This document shows positions 47,101 through 56,445 of a stretch of DNA of 64,000 bases, piece by piece. The stretch comes from Chlorella sorokiniana (Eukaryota > Chlorophyta > Trebouxiophyceae > Chlorellales > Chlorellaceae). The translations under genes were made by a program, and so were the position numbers. The notes beneath the pieces are model-generated. The model did not search any database and was not told the origin of the DNA. It saw only the letters and a program-made list of their open reading frames with translations. Location of the stretch: assembly GCA_025917655.1 (NCBI GenBank), contig CP084613.1, forward strand, positions 4,466,001-4,530,000, given 5' to 3'. Every line of letters starts with the position of its first letter. The first letter of the stretch is position 1.

Positions 47101-47990
47101 GGCGCTGGACGGGTGCGGCAGCGGCGACAGCAGGCAGCCCGAACCGCGTGCTACCAGCGCTGCGGGTTCTTGGGAGGTTGCGGCGCGCTGCGGGTTCTTG
47201 GGCGGTTGCGGCGCCCGTGGGTTGGTCGATCGGGCTCTCATGCGCCGCCCCCGCCTGCCTTCCAGCCTCTCCCATTCCGCCGCACTTCCCCCACACACAC
47301 GTGCATCCAACCTAAAGCCTGTATCGTCTTGCACTCACACATCCGGCTTGGTGCTTCCTTCTCGGCATGTGCCCCCTCACCTTCCCTGGCTCTCACCCGC
47401 TCCAAGCAGGGACCTGGCTGAGAACGTGCTGGGGCGCCTGCCCAGCCTGGACTGCCTGACGCTGTGCGGGCAGCAGATGGGCACCGTGGACTCGGCCCGC
47501 TGCATGGTTGTGCTGGGCAGGCTGCTGCCGGCGCTGCAGGTGTGCCGCGTGCGGCCCGCCGTATGCACGTCTGTCTCGCCGCAGTGCGCGATTTGTGCCG
47601 GCAGCTTGTCTTCTGCTTAGGGCTGAGACTTCTTCTTCTGCCGCATGCACAGATTAGCAGCCACGATGAGACAGAGGATGAAGATGATTACGACTATGAT
47701 GAGGAGGACGAGGAGGGTGAGCAGCGACAAGTGCAGCGACAAGTGCTTGCAGTTGTAGTCGGGCCGCTCTTAGGGTCCCGAATGCACCACTGCAGGCCTC
47801 AAAAGCAGCTTGCCATTCTTGCTTGCCCTCAGCTCACAGCCCAACCGACACGCTCACGCCCTCTGTAGGCGAGACCGACTTTGAAACTGACGATGAGGAG
47901 GAGGGCGGGCACGGCGACAGCGACGCAGAAACCGCCTACAGCGATGAGAGCGACCTGCAGCCGCCGCCCCTCTTTCCTCATTCTGATTAG
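44171..47990 (+). CDS. F-box/leucine-rich-repeat protein
   Basis: Probable SCF-type ubiquitin-ligase adaptor or scaffold; the target is unknown. Twelve exons: 44171-44277, 44586-44733, 44969-45148, 45349-45503, 45727-45887, 46074-46119, 46348-46507, 46699-46802, 47045-47176, 47410-47539, 47653-47716 and 47869-47990, about 500 residues. The N-terminus holds an F-box-like motif: LPAPALELVALYLSLEDRLRMCCVNRHWRDVL, split by the first intron, then SLWARL. Leucine-rich repeats follow, mostly one per exon: IRELELSL, LRELRVCRSG, LRRLSLEGSNVS, LEDLDLSSCSLPELPPSVSAL, LAVLDLSENELPAVPAPVATL, LTHLDLRGARLVTLP, LRFLGLGCCHNLALD, LDCLTLCG. The C-terminus is very acidic (DETEDEDDYDYDEEDEE). The frame jumps at CCCC 46740-46743 and within exon 9 (about 47120-47150). 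Exon 9 placement is the least certain. Confidence 0.8.
47157..47212 (+). repeat. 28-bp tandem duplication spanning a splice donor
   Basis: Two copies of a 28-bp unit (GCGCTGCGGGTTCTTGGG...) differ at one position (A at 47175, C at 47203). Each copy carries a potential GTTGCGG 5' splice site of the F-box/LRR gene. The unit length is not a multiple of three. Confidence 0.85.
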
Positions 47991-48542
47991 GTTTGATCAG
48001 GCGTGGCCCCATCGATGGGATGTAAGTTCCGTTGACAATGTACTCTGTAATCTTCTTCCCAGGCATGCCTGGCAGCAAGCTGTGCATGCCTTCCTCTCTG
48101 CGCGGCCTTGCCGCTGCTTACTGGTGAGAGTGAAGTAGGATCAACCAGTTCATGTTGTGGACCAGTTGCCTGCGGTCCCGGCAGCATCTTCGCTTCCCTT
48201 CTGCTGACATCTTCCCTGCAAGTTGGCAGGCATTGAGTGCCCAGATTTTGGAGTCATTCCCCTTGCAGTTCGTCTCTACCAGTGGACAGGCTCCAAGCAA
48301 AGCCACTCCACAGAAGACTCGTCCTGCCTATGGCGGCATCTGCAGACCACTCGGCGCACGGTGCGCTGCCGAAGTGACCCTCACTCTGGACTGCCTTCGT
48401 CCCAAAGCACCGGTTACCATATATACCAGTAGCTTGCTGTGATTGTGATGGAAACCGTGGCCGCGCTGGTGTTCAGCGCGTGGAATTGGCTGTCCGCTCT
48501 GCTTCCTGACCCGCCCCCGGCACTCGCGCGTACTACGATAAA
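47991..48542. other. Spacer between F-box/LRR and CxxC-protein genes
   Basis: A tandem spacer on the plus strand. It contains the TATATA element listed separately. No gene seen. Confidence 0.4.
48420..48425 (+). promoter_or_regulatory. Candidate TATA element (TATATA)
   Basis: It sits about 120 bp upstream of the CxxC-protein ATG. It is short, so it may be chance. Confidence 0.22.
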
Positions 48543-49556
48543 ATGTGTAGGGTTAGACTCCAGTGGAACGAGGAAAGGGCCAAGCCGCCCGAGCAAATGG
48601 ACTCCGCCAAGTGTCAGGCTCTTTTTGTGGAGATGCTGCGCCTGGATGTGCAATACTTCGAGGTGAGACGAAAACCGTGAACTAATAGCCGCGCGAAGGG
48701 CGCAGGAGGCTTGTGGATGTGTGACGGGGCTCACCCTGCGGGGGTGCGGCGTCGTGCCTCTTTTGAAGGGAGAGTCACACATTTCATGTTGCCACGATCT
48801 GTGCTGCAGCATTACGCGCGGGTGGACGAGCTGAATGCACGCTCTTGTTCCCAAGGCGAGGGAATGAGGCTGACGGTGTGCAAGGGCTGCGCAGGCAGCG
48901 CCCTGGTCGTTCAGCGCATAGCAGCCTCCCGCGCGGCACGCGCCGCCTACTGGCGCGCCCGACATACGCAGGCGAGCGAGGAGCTGCGGGCAGCGCGAGA
49001 GATCCGCCGTCCTTGTGTGGTTGCCGTCGCTCGCTTTGAGGTGGACGAGACGGCGGTGGCAGCGCTGCAGGCGGTGCCGGCCAGCGACCTGTGCGTTGGT
49101 TGTCATGAGGAGGTTGAAAAGGTGAGGGGTGGCTTGCAAGAGCAGGAGGTGGATGCGTGCTTACTTGTGGGGTGCGCGCGCTGGTTTGGCTTGCCCTGGC
49201 CGCCCAGGATGACGGAACTGCGTCTCTGTCCATCCGGCAGCTCGCTTTCATACTGAGCTTGACTTGTGCCCACTTGGAATAGTGCAGCTCTGCAGTGGCT
49301 GCAGTTAGGCCCCTCCTGCAGCCACACAATTTCATTGCAATGCTGTGCATTGCAGGCGGAATATGTTGAGGAGCTGCTGCGCAAGGATTGCGCCAAGCTG
49401 CTGTCTGACTACATCGCAGGCGGCTTCCTTGCTCAGCCCGAAGGCATTGACAAGCAGCAGCAGGGACAGCAGGATGCAGCAGTCACACAACAGCAAGCGT
49501 CCCCAAAAGCAGCGTCAGTTTCAGCTGCCGGCACGGCTGTCAAGGCCGGGATATAA
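48543..49556 (+). CDS. Conserved-looking unknown protein with two CxxC motifs
   Basis: Not recognised. Three in-phase exons (48543-48662, 48810-49121, 49356-49556) encode about 210 residues. The N-terminal part is helical and charged (LQWNEERAKPPEQMDSAKC, LFVEMLRLDVQYFEHYARVDE). Two CxxC pairs follow, in VCKGCAGS and DLCVGCHEEVEK, separated by about 80 residues that include an Ala/Arg-rich helix (RIAASRAARAAYWRARH). The pairs could bind one metal or form disulphides; I cannot tell which. The segment AEYVEELLRKDCAKLLSDYIAGGF looks like an amphipathic helix, and a Q/A-rich tail ends the protein. All three exon junctions keep phase and have clean CAG acceptors, which argues for a real gene. There is no obvious targeting peptide. 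Its 3' end abuts a minus-strand frame discussed in the findings. Confidence 0.68.
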
Positions 49557-50577
49557 ACTGACCAGTTTCGTAATGTATTCAGTCAGCTTCTGTTTTGTTG
49601 TTTGATGCATGTTGCCCAGCCTTTGCTTGTGAATGTGCCATGCTCCTACTGGTGTCGCTTCGAACAGGTGCCTACCAGAGCTATCCTGCTGTAACAGAAC
49701 CAATCTTTTATTCAGAAGTGAGCTGACGCAGCTGCTGCAGTCAGCACACAGGATCCACCACACACTGGCCTTGTCGGCGCTGGGGAGCTGCAAGAGGGGC
49801 CTTTACACAGCGCTGCACAGTGTGGGCTCAACAGAAGCAACAGAATTGCTGGAAAGGCAACACCAGAATGAGCTGAACTGAACTGTGCAAAAGGACAGCG
49901 ACGTCGGCATGAGGCCGTGGTGGAAAATAAAGTCGGCAGAGCACAACACAGGTCCGGCACAAAATTATAGCTGGAAGGCAGGCCAGCACGAATGAATCAA
50001 ACGCTACGGTTCTATGTATTGCCGTGTGTGCCTTCCAGAGCTATCCTTCTGCATTACTGACACATATAGCTGCGCCAGCGCTCGTGTCCGCATGACAGCC
50101 TGCGGAAGTACCAGGCTCTCAAGTTGTTGTGCTGTGGAGCCCCTCACCAATGCTGCGCCCAGCATGCCAGGAGCGATTGCTGCCCTGGGGAAGCTACCCG
50201 CTGGAAGCGTGCGCCAGCCGTTCGTTGCCAAAGAGCAGGACGCACGAGATACAATACACGGCTTCAGGGGGAGCAAGTGGGGGAGCAGTAGCAGCGGGCT
50301 CCTCGGCAAAGGCAGGTTGCACCCTGGCATGTAAACGCAAATGGGCTCAGTTAAGTTGCAGAAGCAGCAACGACTCACTGAGAGGCAGCATCACCAAGCT
50401 CCTCCTCTGTTTTCTTTGACCCAGAGCGGCATGTCCCCTGCACAAGGTGAAATTGGAAGTGTCCATTGAAGGGCATGCACTTTTGCTGCGCAGCACAAAC
50501 GTATGTGGCATGGTGCCATTCTTGCGCTCTAATAAGCTGCAGTTTCCAGCCCTAATTGCTGGGAGACTGTGCAAGCG
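49557..50577. other. About 1 kb with possible unrecognised minus-strand exons
   Basis: No firm gene. Two minus-strand frames (49793-49521 and 50378-50004) contain the same string QKDSSGRH or QQDSSGRH. They could be 3' exons of the membrane-protein gene upstream or a decayed duplication. Phase links to that gene could not be established. Confidence 0.35.
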
Positions 50578-51599
50578 TCAAAGTGGGCAAATTGCAGATA
50601 ATAGCAGCTTTGCTGTCCTCTCACCATCCAGTATCCATGTGGGGTCGGCCAAGAAAGCCATGCCTGCCACCACAATGATGCAAGGGACTGCAAACGCCAA
50701 GAGTGCTGGCGGGAAAGGAAATCTGGTGGCTCCCATATACATGGCGAAGCTAGCTCCTAGCACAGCGGCAGCACCATGAAACGCTGTCCCGAAGCACGCC
50801 ACCACGAGTGCCAAAACAACCTTTGCCACCCGATCAGTGGCATTGTGCACCCAGCAGGCAAGCAGGCGGGCAAGCACTGCAGCAGGAAGGAACAGAGGAT
50901 GGAGCGCGTGGACAGCAAGAAGATTGACGCTCCGTGGAGATTGTGTGCAGGGTGCGCTGCCAGGCACAGCATTTGCTGCTACAAGTACCCGCGCCAGGCC
51001 AGCTAGCTCACCTGCTACTGTAAAGGGGGCAAAGCACGCCACGGAGATAAGAGGGCTCACGTCATAGCGCTGCGCGATCGCAAAGGATGGCATGGCCGCT
51101 GCCGCCATCCCCCTATCAGCATGTTAAGCGGCCGCCTGCGCAGCTCCCCTTCACGCACAGCCATCGCCACGCCCAAAGTAGTGACGATTGCCAGCACCCC
51201 CAGGATGATCAGTGCTGTTCTGTACTTCGCTTTCTTGCTGGCAAGCGCAGGCGCCAACATGCTGCGGGCGGGTGGGCGAGGGTGCGGCGGGGAGCTCCCC
51301 GGGCCGGGGCTGGCATCCTGTGAGGCCTCCCAGGCGGCGAACCACATCACCGGGGCGGAGGTCACGAGAGCCACCACGGCTTGCATTAGTATCATCTCGA
51401 TCGCTGCGAACCGCGCTGGTGGTGCTGCAGTCTGTGTTCCTGGTGCTGGCGCTGCGTTGGCAGGGTTCAGGGCAGCTGCGGGCACGGGGGGTGCCTGTGC
51501 CACGCCGGCTGGGTTGCCAGCAGTGCCTGCACCCGCAATACGGGGCTTCCGGCAGGTGAGCCCTGGGCTGACTGTGTTGACATGGTGGGCTTGGACCAC
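50578..51599 (-). CDS. Polytopic membrane protein of unknown function
   Basis: Not recognised. Two overlapping minus-strand frames read as one protein of about 340 residues if one base is added to the C run at 51109-51113. The N-terminal part is Ala/Pro-rich and unstructured (APPVPAAALNPANAAPAPG). Hydrophobic segments then follow: MILMQAVVALVTSAPVMWFAAW, ALIILGVLAIVTTLGVAMAV, ISVACFAPFTVAGELAGLARVLVAA, LHPLFLPAAVLARLLACW, VVLALVVACFGTAFHGAAAVL and LLAFAVPCIIVVAGMAFLA, so about six or seven TM helices. The 5' end is uncertain: a Met at 51583 in another frame (MSTQSAQGSP) may be the real start. A good GTGAGAG donor occurs just before the given stop, in ILDG, so further 3' exons are possible. 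It could be a transporter or an organelle membrane protein, but no signature is visible. Confidence 0.6.
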
Positions 51600-52597
51600 T
51601 GCGCAAACCAGGAAACATTTTCCTCAGATGGCGAGCAACGGCATGGCAGCATGGAGGCGTCAAGCGCTGGCGTCTGCAGACAAAACCGGCTTGCTGAGCC
51701 TCATGGAAGCAGCCTGTGCTCCGATCGCGCGCCTTTGCCAAAATGCAAACGTCCAAGGCACAGAGGATGCTGTGGACAGTCCTGTCTCCTGAGTTTGGCT
51801 GCAAGAGCAGCAGCAGCAGCAGGAGCCCTCGGCGTGCGGATCAATCAAGCGATCCCTCCGGAGGATCCAAGCTCACACCCTGGCAGCAGGCCATCTCACC
51901 AGCCTCGCTCTCCTCTGTGGTTAGCCGAGAACCACGCGGACACGAAACGCAGCTCGTCCTCTAAACCGAGCAAATATTGGTTTTTATAAAGAGCACTGTG
52001 CGCAATCTGGGGAAGCTTTGGTGAGGGGCCGAAGCAGCAGCGATGCCTGGTGGATAGAAAGTCCAGAAGCCGGCATGAATAAGTAAACTGCAAGGTGCAT
52101 CACAAGCACGTCTGTGGTGTGAAGTGCATCAGGCAAGGGTAGCCAGCAATGCTGCTGTGGGGCAGCCTGCAGGCTGCTGTGGCGAACCGCACGAGCGCCC
52201 GGCGGCGCTGGCAGCGCGCCGGCGCGGCCGAGGTTGGCGAGGGCGACATCAAGCAGGGCAACAGGGTTCGTGCCAATGGTGAGCGGCCACGACTATCACC
52301 TCTATGTCACACAGGGTGCAAGGTTAATGAGTGCATGCTTGCCACAGGATGCGCGCCCACACAGCTTGCTGCACCTGGTTGTAGCATGCTGCACTGTCCA
52401 CGGACACAGCAGTTTGATTGTAAACAGTGAAGAATGCAACAGCAGAGTACACTTGGTGCATTGTACAGGGGGAGAAAGGGGGCTGGAGGCGGGGAGCAAG
52501 TTGCGGAATGCGCAGGTGCTGCGAATGGACTGGAGAACCTTATTTTGCGTCCACCCAACCGCAGTCGGCAACCGCTTTGGTGGCAGCGCCTCGGCGC
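51600..52597. other. Intergenic region, possible 5' exon of the membrane-protein gene
   Basis: About 1 kb between two minus-strand genes. The first 200 bp may contain 5' UTR or an initial exon of the membrane-protein gene. The rest should hold the 3' UTR of the SirB1-like gene. No other feature is seen. Confidence 0.4.
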
Positions 52598-55154
52598 TCA
52601 TGAGCAGGGCTCTCCCAAGGCCTTCAGCAGCGCCCGAATCTTGTCGGCGTCCTCTGAGTCGGCCGGGGCGCGGGCGAGATACTCGTTGAATGGCGCTATG
52701 CAATCTGCACCAAGCAAGGGATGACGAGCTTGCTGACCTCACTAGCTGCATGGTTGATGGTGTGCTCATGAGGGTATTCGGACGGGGGGTGCAGGGGTGG
52801 GGCTGCGCTGGATTGGAGTGGGGTGCAGGAATACCGACATGGGAGCCGATCAACAGGGAGGCAAGCGCGAGCGCAAGCTATCCCCGATGGCGGCAAGCCT
52901 AAGTCTGGGCTGCAGCCACTGAGCTGGAGCCCGGCCCAGCTGCTCTGCCTCCCTCCCCCTCCCCCTTCCCCGGGCCTGCTGACCACTGCAGGCAGGCGCT
53001 TGGCTCACCCCCATACCGCTTCATCTGGTACAGGAAAACGCCGGCGTCCCGCACCACCTCGACGTCCCCGGGCCGCGTGACCCGTATGAGCTCGTTTATC
53101 AGATACGCATTCTGCCAGTCCCGGTGCAGCACTGCGTATATCTGTTTAAGGTTGTGGAGCCAGCGGGCGAGGAAGACGCGGGACGGCACCGGGTGCTTGG
53201 CCGACACGACAGCGGGATCCAGCTTGACGGGGTGGCCGTAGATGATGGACAGGGTGGCTTCCACGTCCTGCAGGAAGCTGATCTCGCCTGCGGGCAGTGT
53301 GGGGGATGAGGGAGGGGTAGGGGTGGGAGAGCAGGCCAGAAGCTTACGCCAAGTTCAGGCATGCAAGAGCGCGAGAAGCCGGGTGTTGACTGGCTGGTGG
53401 TGGTGGGTGCTGGCTCAAACTCTTGCAAGTGATGATTGGGTAGGTGGAGGGTGGGCTGGGGGTGGGCTGGATGGATGGGCGACAACAAACACGGAGAGGG
53501 GCAAGCAAGCCGGTGCGAGGCTCAGCACGCCCTGCCCGCCGCTGCCGCCAAAGCGGCCCACGGCACCAGCCCAGGCAGCCCACCAGTGAAGGGGTCTATC
53601 AAGAACTCAAGCTCAGGGTCCGCAGGGCTGAGAAAGAAGTGGCCAGGGATGTTGACCCCCAGCAGCGGCAGGCCGCCGCCGCAGCCGCCGCTGCCGCCGA
53701 GCCGCGCCGCCACCTCCAGGTAGATCAAGCCGAGAGAGATGGGGATGCCGCGCCGCGTTTCCAGCACCTTGTTGAGGCAGCTGTTGTCTGCGCTTGGGCA
53801 ACGCAGGCCAGGCAGGCTTTCGGGCTCCGCGGTGCGCACACAGCTGAGCAGCCCCAGCGTGGCGGCACGCAGCTGGCTGACCAGCAGGCCATGAAAAGGG
53901 AGAAGTATATGTCTGGACAGCGGCAGAGCGCCGCAGCCCAGCAAGCATACGCCCGCCCAGCCACGTACCCACATGCGCGGCCAGCCAGCTGATCAGGCGG
54001 GAGCAGCAGCAGCCCTGAACATTGACAGGACCCCTTGCCCCACCAGAACCACGAGAGGCCATTCACCTGGCGAGTAGTAGTCTTCCCGGTTGCCGCGGAA
54101 GCCGCGCCCGCCGCCCTCCTCGCCGTACAGGTGCTCGCTGATGGTCTGCAGCACCTTGAGCGGGTAGGGCGTGGCGGGCAGGCGGCCAGCCACCTGCGGC
54201 GGCAGCGAGCGGGCGGGGCCCGGTCGGCGCAGGGGAGGGGGCTGGGGTGCAAGGTGAGGGAGCGCCTGTGCAGGTGGCGCGCTGTGGTCACCACGCACGC
54301 ACACTCAGCGCAGCATGGGCACAGTCCCAACCGCACAACCACGCGCTCACCCATACCCAGGCACCCCACCACCCCGCCACCCCTGCTGACAGCGCCATAA
54401 GGGCCTCGGTCCACCTGCCCAACCACGCCGCGGCCAAGCATGCCCGCCTGGGGCCATGCTGAGGTGAGGCCCCCACCCGTGCTGTCTACAAAATATTCCA
54501 AACCAAAACCGTTTGGTTGACAGCAACCGAAGCCACTGCCCCACCTGCACAGCCAGGTCGTCCAGCTGCTCCAAGATTGTGGCATGGTCCAGCAGCGGGT
54601 GGCGGTGCCGTGCGATCAGCGTCGTGCACAGCAGCACGTCCAGCCGCTCGTCAGGCAGCGCCATCTGCAGGCGGTACTCCTCCAGAGCTTGCTGTGCGCT
54701 GCGCTGGGGGAGGGGCGACCCAACGAAGGGCAGTCGTCATTGGCCCCGCCGGCTACAAACTGTGGAACGGAGCCGGTACCGACGTTAACAATAGAATGAG
54801 CCTAACGATGCGTGCAGCAGTGGGGTTGAAAGGCATCGATGCAGGCGTGGAGCTGGTCAACCCATTTTAAAGGCGGGCTGAAAGGCGGCCAAAACAGGCA
54901 TGCCTGGCCGGAGCAGTGGATTGCCCTACAAGCCAGCGCATGTGCCTGCAGCGCACTCACGCTGCTGCTTTTTGGAACGATAGCTCAAGGTCGCGTGTGG
55001 GGCTGTCCTCTGCGTCGGCGCTGCTGGCTAATGGGGTGAGCCGCTGCCTGACGGGTGGCAGCCGCCGCCGCCGCTGCTGTCTAGGTGCGGACTCTCGCCC
55101 TGCCTCCAGTCCAAGTCTTGCGTTGGGTGTTGTTTGCAGCGTACATGGTTTCAT
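52598..55154 (-). CDS. Plastid-targeted SirB1/transglutaminase-like protein
   Basis: Predicted chloroplast protein with the SirB1-type transglutaminase-like fold. Its biochemical role is not established. Six exons, 55154-54961, 54698-54545, 54193-54067, 53787-53584, 53287-53009 and 52704-52598, about 354 residues, with no frame breaks. The N-terminus is a basic, Ser/Thr/Ala-rich transit peptide (QQRRRRLPPVRQRLTPLASSA). Family motifs: LPDERLDVLLCTTLIARH, VLQTISEHLYGEEG, RGNREDYYSPGDNSCLNKVLETRRGIPISLGLIYLEVAARLG, LLGVNIPGHFFLS, and ELEFLIDPFTG. The order Y-x-(P)-x-NS-x-LN-V-L-RRGIPISL-x-L-YLEV then G-x-PGHF is diagnostic. A TPR-like C-terminal region (LHNLKQIYAVLHRDWQNAYLINELIRV, DAGVFLYQMKRYG) follows, as in bacterial and plant homologues. 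The exon 2 acceptor is the second AG of AGCGCAG. Confidence 0.88.
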
Positions 55155-55443
55155 GCTACGCTTGAACGAGGACGAAGGAGGCCGTCAAGAATTGAGCGAT
55201 CAGTTGAAATCTCCGGGTTGCGGATCAAGAAAGTGGCATCCCTCGTAAAATCGATGTCGAGCACTGTAGGCCTTCTCAAACATGGGTTTCTGGCGTCCAA
55301 TTACTCGCCCCAGTTTCCGAGTACTGCAGTTGTACGGCATCCGATCAGAACAGGGTAAGGCTGCAGGTGCTCCGAAGGGCGCCGCTCAGCCCTCGGACCT
55401 CTGCCCAGCAGCTTCACCTCTGCATCACATATTGATTGTTATC
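55155..55443. other. Divergent promoter region SirB1-like / lumen protein
   Basis: 289 bp shared by two nuclear genes for plastid proteins on opposite strands. No TATA element is apparent. Confidence 0.45.
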
Positions 55444-56224
55444 ATGCAGGCCCTGTGCGCGAAGCCCTTCGTGGTGGGTCCATGCTCTCGGAGGGTCTGG
55501 GAGGAATCCATCATGCCTTCCATTGCGATTTCGGTTGTGCCATGATCCAAATCGTTGGTTTATGTCACCTGTGTGTTGCAGGCGGCTCCCGCCAAGGTGC
55601 AGACCGCCCGTCGGCAGCAGGTGGTGGTGAAGGCGCAGGCCGAGCAGCAGCCCATTGAGCGTCGCGCCGTGCTTGGTCTGGTGGCAGCGGCCGGTGAGTA
55701 CCAGCGAACGCAGCCGCCCCTCCCGCCACCGCGGCAGCCCCGCTGGTCCTCTTGCACATTGAACACTAACCCATCCTTCCCCTGCTCTGCCGTTGCAGTG
55801 CTGGGCCTGGGTGCTGGGGCCGCTGAGGCTGCCCAGCCCGCTCCCAAGAACAGCTCCGTGGCAAGCAAGGAGGGTGAGCAGAGCAGCTGGCCGGCCGCGT
55901 CCCATGTTCTCTGCTCTCGCCTTCTGCCTTCAACCCAGGTTCCTCATGCACCGCTGTTCTGATGGCGTGTGTGCAGGCTACAACATGGAGGGCACCAAGA
56001 AGATGGTGCGCCTTGATTGAGATGCTGATGAGCGGGGGTCTTTCCACAACCCCCCAAACCCAAAATCGCCTGCTTTGGCGCGCCCGGGGCCGCTCTGCCG
56101 CCCTGCTGCCGCACCCAGGCTGTCGACTGTCTGCTGCTTCCTTTCCTTTCCACACGTGCAGGGCGTCTCCGCCAAGCGCAAGAAGCAGCTGCTGGCCAAG
56201 CTGCGCGCCCAGGCCACTCAGTGA
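55444..56224 (+). CDS. Small predicted thylakoid-lumen protein, twin-arginine signal
   Basis: Five in-phase exons, 55444-55473, 55582-55693, 55799-55873, 55977-56005 and 56162-56224, give 102 residues. The first 45 or so (MQALCAKPFVAAPAKVQTAR...VVVKAQAEQQ) form a typical algal chloroplast transit peptide. A second, lumen-type signal follows: an ERRAVLG twin arginine, a hydrophobic LVAAAVLGLGAGAA and an AEA cleavage site. The mature part is only about 44 residues and basic: PAPKNSSVASKEG, YNMEGTKKMGVSA and KRKKQLLAKLRAQATQ. The bipartite leader points to the thylakoid lumen or to a small protein of a photosystem, but the mature sequence matches no subunit I know, so I do not name it. There are no frame breaks, and exon 4 is only 29 nt. 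Convergent with the TRF4-like gene. Confidence 0.78.
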
Positions 56225-56445
56225 GCGTGGAAGAGGAGGCCCGGCTGCTGGCGCTGCCCCCAGCAGCTCAGCCCACCCTCCCCCCACCCACCCCATCCCT
56301 CCGTCCTTGTCCCCACCGTACCAGCGCGCAGTCCCTGTGGCACCGCCCCAGTTTTCTGTCTGCACGCGCCCGCCAGGCGGGCAGTTTTGGTGCACCCTGC
56401 ACTGCATATCCCCTCTCGCACTTCCTGAGAAGAAAACTCGTGTAA

